Shown: positions 6,036-8,934 of the stretch, one piece after another
Layout: every line of letters starts with the position of its first letter
Position numbering within the stretch: position 1 is the stretch's first letter
DNA from: Streptosporangiaceae bacterium
GTDB taxonomy: Bacteria > Actinomycetota > Actinomycetes > Streptosporangiales > Streptosporangiaceae
Direction: 5' to 3'
Assembly (NCBI GenBank): GCA_030042885.1
Contig: JASHYW010000420.1
Coordinates: 1 to 8,934 of the forward strand
Length of the DNA: 8,934 nt
Position numbers and translations under genes: made by a program
The notes under the pieces: generated by a model
What the model saw: the letters and a program-made list of their open reading frames with translations, nothing else
The model's database searches: none
Told to the model about the DNA's origin: nothing

Positions 6036-6080
6036 ACCTTGCCCGAGAGATAGACAGATGTCAATGCCTGTCCGTACAAT
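6036..6080. promoter_or_regulatory. Overlapping divergent promoters of arsM and arsR
   Basis: Plus strand: TAGACA (6051-6056), 18-base spacer, TACAAT (6075-6080), then only 6 bases to the arsR GTG at 6087, which predicts a leaderless message. Minus strand: perfect TTGACA (6064-6059), 17-base spacer, CAAGGT (6041-6036), leaving a leader of about 30 bases with AGGGG before arsM. The -10 CAAGGT is weak but resembles the CAAGAT boxes of the other divergent promoter here. Confidence 0.6.
6050..6065. promoter_or_regulatory. Candidate ArsR operator
   Basis: ATAGACA-GA-TGTCAAT is a palindrome matching at 6 of 7 positions per arm around a 2-base centre. Each arm contains the -35 box of one of the divergent promoters, so a bound ArsR dimer would silence arsM and arsR together until arsenite releases it. 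The binding assignment is inferred from position and symmetry. Confidence 0.6.
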
Positions 6081-6086
6081 GATCAG

Positions 6087-6464
6087 GTGACCACTTCAGC
6101 GCCCCTCCGGGATCGGCCCCTCGTCTCGCCGGCCGGTGAGTGCTGCGCGCCACTGCTGCGCCAGCCGATCACCGCCAGCCAGGCCGCCGACCTCGCCCGG
6201 CTGATCAAGGCCCTGGCTGATCCCACCCGGCTGCGGCTGGTCTCCATGGTCGCCGCGCACGACGGCGGCGAGGCCTGCGTCTGCGACCTCACCGCCCCGC
6301 TCGGACTGACCCAGCCGACCATCTCCCACCACCTGAAGATCCTGGTAGAGGCCGGGATCTTCACCCGCGACAAGCGCGGCGTCTGGGCCTACTACTCCCT
6401 GGTCCCCTCGGCCCTGAGCGCGCTGTCAGCAGTGCTGGAACCGGCCGCGGCGCAGCCCGGATGA
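6087..6464 (+). CDS. arsR: ArsR-family arsenite-responsive repressor
   Basis: This 125-residue winged-helix repressor releases DNA on binding As(III). GTG 6087 sits 6 bases after a TACAAT -10, so translation is probably leaderless. The core is typical: ALADPTRLRLVSMV (42-55), EACVCDL (62-68), recognition helix LTQPTISHHLKILVEAGI (74-91) and wing RDKRGVWAYYSLV (94-106). Two sets of cysteines are present: Cys64/Cys66 in the EACVCDL site, as in plasmid R773 ArsR, and an N-terminal pair Cys19-Cys20, as in the corynebacterial type that uses an N-terminal pair plus one core cysteine. A three-coordinate arsenite site could draw on both. It is divergent from arsM and likely controls both genes through the 6050-6065 palindrome. 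Its last 73 bases are overlapped antisense by the recombinase gene. Confidence 0.96.
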   Translation: MTTSAPLRDRPLVSPAGECCAPLLRQPITASQAADLARLIKALADPTRLRLVSMVAAHDGGEACVCDLTAPLGLTQPTISHHLKILVEAGIFTRDKRGVWAYYSLVPSALSALSAVLEPAAAQPG

Positions 6465-7153
6465 CGCAGCCATGAGCCGTGATGACGCGGGGTCCTCCGG
6501 GCCCTGCCGGACGCGGCCGGCGGGGATGATCCTGCCGCCCTCAGTAAGGAGGCAGCAATGTCCGCCTCGCTCGGAAGTGGGGGCAGGGTGGCCGTGCGCT
6601 GCAGGGAGCGGTACACGGTCGGCCTGCTCACGGTGAACAAGGCAGCGATCCCGGCGACGTTGTAGTCGCCGCTGTCGTGCATGCGGCGGATCTCGCGGTC
6701 CTGAGCGGGCTTGAGCTTGGGCTGCTTGCCCTTGAGCTTGCCGTTCTGCCTGGCGATCGCCATGCCCTCGCGGGTCTGCTGGCGCAGCAGGTTGACCTCG
6801 AACTCGGCGATGACCGCCAGGATCTGCAGGAACATGCGGCCGAACGGGTCGTGCCAGTCGTAGACCGAACCGCCGAGCGCGAACTTCACGCCCCGCTCGG
6901 ACAGGCGGCTGAGGATGTCCAGCGCGTCGCCGACGCTGCGGGCGAGGCGATCCAGCTTGGTGACGGTGAGCGTGTCGCCCTCGCGGACGGCCGCCAGCGC
7001 CTGGTCCAGGCCGGGACGCGCGCGGTTGGTGCCGGTGAGCCCCTTGTCGAGGTAGATCCGGTCACCCGGGACGCCGAGCGCGGCGAGGGCCTGCCGCTGG
7101 GCGGTGAGGTCCTGGGCGAGCGTGGAGCACCTGGCGTAGCCGATGTTCGCCAT
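6392..7153 (-). CDS. Serine recombinase (resolvase/invertase family)
   Basis: The 253-residue product is a site-specific recombinase. ATG 7153 has GGAGG 8 bases upstream, better than ATG 7168. The catalytic domain spans about 3-137: GYARCST with Arg8 and nucleophile Ser10, then KLDRLARS with Asp68, Arg69 and Arg72, then DPFGRMFLQILAVIAEFEVN leading into the E helix and QTREGMAIARQNGKLKGKQ. A helix-turn-helix DNA-binding domain follows at about 148-187 (DYNVAGIAALFTVSRPTVYR). The size of the catalytic and HTH parts matches Tn3-type resolvases and invertases (about 185-200 residues). The final 50 or so residues are low-complexity Ser/Ala/Arg/Pro and run antisense into arsR, so they look like read-through after loss of the original stop. 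No transposase is present in the window. It could be a remnant of a transposon that carried or delivered the island. Confidence 0.92.
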   Translation of the reverse strand: MANIGYARCSTLAQDLTAQRQALAALGVPGDRIYLDKGLTGTNRARPGLDQALAAVREGDTLTVTKLDRLARSVGDALDILSRLSERGVKFALGGSVYDWHDPFGRMFLQILAVIAEFEVNLLRQQTREGMAIARQNGKLKGKQPKLKPAQDREIRRMHDSGDYNVAGIAALFTVSRPTVYRSLQRTATLPPLPSEADIAASLLRAAGSSPPAASGRARRTPRHHGSWLRHPGCAAAGSSTADSALRAEGTRE

Positions 7154-7183
7154 CAGGCTGTCCTCCATGGGGCTGGTGTCCGT

Positions 7184-7223
7184 TTAAGGTACCTGACCGT
7201 TACGGAGTAACCGTACACCTTAA
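7184..7223. repeat. Imperfect 40-bp inverted repeat upstream of the recombinase
   Basis: Outer arms TTAAGGT (7184-7190) and ACCTTAA (7217-7223) are perfect 7-bp complements, and inner arms GTTAC (7199-7203) and GTAAC (7207-7211) are perfect around GGA. The intervening spacers differ in length. Lying 31 bases upstream of the recombinase start, it is a candidate recombination (res-like) site and/or promoter-operator for the recombinase, which in this family often coincide. Confidence 0.5.
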
Positions 7224-7345
7224 CTGAGACAGTCGGCCGAGCGCCGGCCGGTCACATCAGCAACGTGAACGCCCAGGCTGCCGGGCTGTCCGGTGACCGC
7301 ATCTCGGCTCGGTGATGGTGCTGACCTGGCCGGGCCTTATTAAGT

Positions 7346-7372
7346 GGCAGGCGGCAGTTCCCCGTGCCTGCC
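7346..7372 (-). terminator. Hairpin downstream of the truncated dehydrogenase
   Basis: GGCAGGC (7346-7352) and GCCTGCC (7366-7372) form a perfect 7-bp stem with a 13-base loop, 24 bases past the stop of the dehydrogenase remnant. On the minus strand it is followed by the A/T-rich ACTTAATAAGG. A possible terminator. Confidence 0.4.
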
Positions 7373-7396
7373 ATCGAAGTTAGCCCGGCGGGTTGC

Positions 7397-7798
7397 TTAG
7401 CGGAGCGTGATCACGTTCGCGTTGATCAGGGCTGCGGCGTCCGAGGCGAGGTAGGCGATCACCTCAGCAACCTCGCCGGGGGTTGCGATGTGGATGAGCG
7501 ACCGGCTTGCGGCGATGTGCTCACGGACGGCGCCGGTGACCCAGCCGATGTCGGTGACGGGCGGGTGGACCATGTTGGCCGTGATCCCGAACGGGGCGAG
7601 CTCAATGGCGGCTGACATCGTGTAGGTCTCCTGGGCAGCCTTGGCCGCTCCGTAGGAGACTTCTTCGGGGAAGCCGAGGTCGCCGCCGGAGGTCAGGCCG
7701 ATGATCCGGCCCCAGGTCGCCTGGCGGGCGATGTGGCGGCGGGCGAACTCGCTGATCATCAGGGCCGCACCCATCGCGTCGACCGTGAACTGGGCATG
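7397..7798 (-). pseudogene. Short-chain dehydrogenase/reductase, N-terminal half missing
   Basis: Family-like sequence runs from HAQFTVDAMGAALMISEF through GRIIGLTSGG (the catalytic-serine strand), the SYGAAK catalytic Tyr/Lys pair, ELAPFGITANMVHPPVTD and the end VIAYLASDAAALINANVITL. This is the C-terminal half of an NAD(P)-dependent SDR; the Rossmann TGxxxGxG half is absent. The homologous residues extend upstream of the only good ATG (7774) to a stop at 7799-7801, so the gene was cut there rather than being a short protein. No Shine-Dalgarno precedes ATG 7774. The remaining 125-codon frame could not bind cofactor. The break marks a probable recombination or insertion junction, next to the 7820-7854 inverted repeat. 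Confidence 0.85.
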
Positions 7799-7819
7799 TT
7801 AAAAGCCTTGGTACCGATT

Positions 7820-7854
7820 ACTCGCCTGGGCCATGCCTGTCCGCCCAGGCGAGT
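7820..7854. repeat. Perfect 12-bp inverted repeat with 11-base loop
   Basis: ACTCGCCTGGGC (7820-7831) and GCCCAGGCGAGT (7843-7854) are exact complements around CATGCCTGTCC. GAT (7816-7818) and ATC (7857-7859) extend the stem after a small internal loop. On the minus strand the hairpin is followed 14 bases later by GCTTTT, so it could be a terminator. Its position about 20 bases from the point where the dehydrogenase is cut also allows a recombination site or element end. Confidence 0.65.
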
Positions 7855-7973
7855 CGATCTCGTGCTACGGCGAGGCAACGGCCGTCTCTCGATGAGCGCC
7901 GGTCTCGCATCGTGGTAGCAACGACCACACCCACGGCGCACACTTCCGCTCATGCCGAATAGCGGGCGTTGCC

Positions 7974-8006
7974 TATGCACGCGGTTATGCACAGGCGTGC
8001 ATAACC
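7974..8006. repeat. 10-bp inverted repeat with a third TATGCAC copy
   Basis: GGTTATGCAC (7983-7992) and GTGCATAACC (7997-8006) are exact complements separated by AGGC. The heptamer TATGCAC occurs once more in direct orientation at 7974-7980, 12 bases before the copy at 7986-7992. Three ordered copies with about one helical turn spacing suggest a protein-binding site, either an operator or a recombinase arm/core site. No dedicated partner gene is identified. Confidence 0.6.
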
Positions 8007-8014
8007 TTCCATGT

Positions 8015-8134
8015 TCAGGCAGCGCGCTTACGTCGCAGCGGTAATTGCTGGGCAACCTTTTCATGTAGACGAATAGAGCCTGCCGATTCGGCTCGTGCCA
8101 ATGAAGACTCGCCGGCGACGGTCGATCCGCTCAT
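8015..8134 (-). CDS. Doubtful small basic-tailed peptide
   Basis: ATG 8134 opens a 39-codon frame, MSGSTVAGESSLARAESAGS followed by IRLHEKVAQQLPLRRKRAA. The frame is open upstream to an ATG at 8209, which would give 64 residues. The peptide is hydrophilic with a strongly basic end. Codon usage is less GC-rich than the real genes in this window (TCA, CTA, CAT, AAA, CAA, TTA), and only a weak purine stretch precedes the ATG. It could be a foreign small gene, a remnant, or chance. Confidence 0.2.
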   Translation of the reverse strand: MSGSTVAGESSLARAESAGSIRLHEKVAQQLPLRRKRAA

Positions 8135-8216
8135 AAGGACCGGTTCCGTTCGTACGGTTCGGTCTCCGGGACGGGCACTATCGGGACGGTCGCACAGCTG
8201 CTGCTGCATCCAGGTA

Positions 8217-8236
8217 CACGCGGCCCGGCCGGCGTG
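8217..8236 (-). terminator. Possible terminator after the ABC membrane protein
   Basis: CACGC (8217-8221) and GCGTG (8232-8236) form a GC stem enclosing GGCC-type complementary bases, 18 bases past the stop at 8255 on the minus strand. There is no U-tract, so confidence is low. Confidence 0.3.
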
Positions 8237-8254
8237 ATCGTTGCGCCAGCTTGG

Positions 8255-8934
8255 TCAGGAGCGGCGGCGGTTGAGCCGCCGGAAGCAGTAGCCGGCCAGG
8301 GCCAGCGCGAGGGCGAGGTAGATCGCGGTTTCGGTCCACTGGAAGGGCCAGTACCGGCTGGCGGGCTGGTAGCTGATGGCTTCGCGGATGCCCTGGCTGG
8401 TCAGGCAGCCATCGAAGTCAGGGCTGTTTTCGATCGATGCCGCGGTGCAGGCGGCCGGGGTGGTGCTGACTGGCTGCCCGGCGGCGTTGACGGGTCCGCT
8501 GGACAGGATCCACGCGCCGGGCTGGCCGGGCCGGCTCGTGGCGACGAGTATCAAGGTGCTGCCGCCCGGGCCGGTCGCTCCTCCAGCCTCCCTCCCGGGG
8601 TTCGCCGCGATGACCGTGCGGTCGGCCGGGGCGAAGTGGGGACGGATCCACAGCGGCATGGCGACCTGGAGGGCGGCGAAGACGGCCAGGGTGACGGCCA
8701 TGGCCGGGATGGTCCGCCGGATCAGCGCCCCGGCGGCGACGCCGAGGGCGAAGGCGAACGCCGCGTAGCCGAGCGGGGTGATGCCGTGGCTGGCGAAGAT
8801 CAGCTGGGTGAACCGGCCCTGGCTGAGGGGGCCGGCGGTGGCGCCGTCGGCGACGGCCCGGCCGAGCGGCGCCGCCCACCAGGCCTGCATCAGGCTCAGT
8901 CCCTCGGTGACGGCCATGGCGGCCAGGCCGACGA
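8255..8934 (-). CDS. ABC-2-like membrane (permease) protein, C-terminal part
   Basis: The frame is open to the window edge, so the gene starts beyond 8934; ATG 8917 is probably internal (VGLAAMAVTEGL is continuous). About 226 residues are visible. Hydrophobic segments lie around LGYAAFAFALGVAAGALI, near AMAVTLAVFAALQVAMPLWI, and in TAIYLALALALAGYCFRRL at the end, after which it closes with an Arg-rich cytoplasmic tail. Between them is an extracellular loop of about 110 residues with two cysteines (TPAACTAAS and DFDGCLTSQG) that could pair, then YQPASRYWPFQWTETAIYL. This pattern matches actinobacterial membrane subunits encoded beside ABC ATP-binding proteins, often of the multidrug or antibiotic exporter type. 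The ATPase is not in view and the substrate is unknown. It is probably ordinary chromosomal context to the right of the island. Confidence 0.65.
   Translation of the reverse strand, partial: VGLAAMAVTEGLSLMQAWWAAPLGRAVADGATAGPLSQGRFTQLIFASHGITPLGYAAFAFALGVAAGALIRRTIPAMAVTLAVFAALQVAMPLWIRPHFAPADRTVIAANPGREAGGATGPGGSTLILVATSRPGQPGAWILSSGPVNAAGQPVSTTPAACTAASIENSPDFDGCLTSQGIREAISYQPASRYWPFQWTETAIYLALALALAGYCFRRLNRRRS

Larger units (their letters stand above)
7799..8254. other. Accessory spacer with two strong inverted repeats
   Basis: This stretch lies between the decapitated dehydrogenase and the ABC membrane protein. It is visibly less GC-rich than its surroundings in parts (about 7960-8130). 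It contains the inverted repeats at 7820-7854 and 7983-8006 and one doubtful minus-strand frame (8015-8134). No tRNA, rRNA, transposase or phage integrase is visible. It may be a site where mobile DNA was inserted and lost. Confidence 0.4.

Noticed and set aside
6677..7210. 177-codon plus-strand frame over the recombinase
   Set aside because: Antisense shadow; Leu/Val/Gly/Asp-rich product with no domain.
7759..8064. 101-codon minus-strand frame
   Set aside because: Runs across the 12-bp hairpin and the TATGCAC repeats, has an Arg-rich product and no coding bias.
1..8934. tRNA, rRNA or CRISPR array
   Set aside because: No tRNA-like cloverleaf with a GGTTCGAATCC arm, no rRNA segments, and no regularly spaced direct repeats were seen.

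Overview
The window is high-GC DNA (G or C in most third codon positions). With leaderless-type promoters, GTG starts and protein families typical of actinobacteria, it most likely comes from a soil actinomycete (Streptomyces, Streptosporangiales or a relative). Its centre (about 1121-6464) is an arsenic-resistance island. The flanks look like accessory DNA with small unrecognised genes, a lone serine recombinase, a decapitated dehydrogenase and unexplained inverted repeats.

Layout, left to right. 1-395: end of an unrecognised gene, then a second small gene joined to it by a GTGA overlap. 396-791: no convincing gene. 792-977: a possible 61-residue protein. 1121-4449, minus strand: an operon read right to left, with an aquaporin-type channel gene broken by two single-base indels, an FAD/NAD(P)H disulfide-type oxidoreductase resembling coenzyme A disulfide reductase, and a PstS-type phosphate (or arsenate) binding lipoprotein. 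4495-5172, plus strand: an ArsR-like winged helix fused to a low-molecular-weight-phosphatase-type arsenate reductase. 5194-5997, minus: arsM, arsenite S-adenosylmethionine methyltransferase. 6087-6464, plus: a four-cysteine ArsR repressor. 6392-7153, minus: serine recombinase, its 3' end running antisense into arsR. 7397-7798, minus: a short-chain dehydrogenase lacking its N-terminal half. 7799-8254: inverted repeats and one doubtful small reading frame. 8255-8934, minus: the C-terminal part of an ABC-2-like membrane protein that continues past the window.

How the genes may work together (inference): PstS could capture phosphate or arsenate at the cell surface. The HTH-ArsC fusion reduces As(V) to As(III). 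As(III) would then leave through the aquaporin or be methylated by ArsM to volatile forms, under ArsR control. No ArsB or Acr3 pump is present here. The aquaporin reading is broken and its first NPA motif is altered, so as sequenced the island appears to rely on methylation.

Both divergent gene pairs share compact overlapping promoters. At 4456-4487 a perfect 8-bp inverted repeat supplies the -35 of one gene and the -10 of the other, and both genes begin 6-7 bases after the -10, as in leaderless mRNAs. At 6036-6080 a near-palindrome (6050-6065) carries the -35 boxes of both arsM and arsR and is the best candidate ArsR operator.
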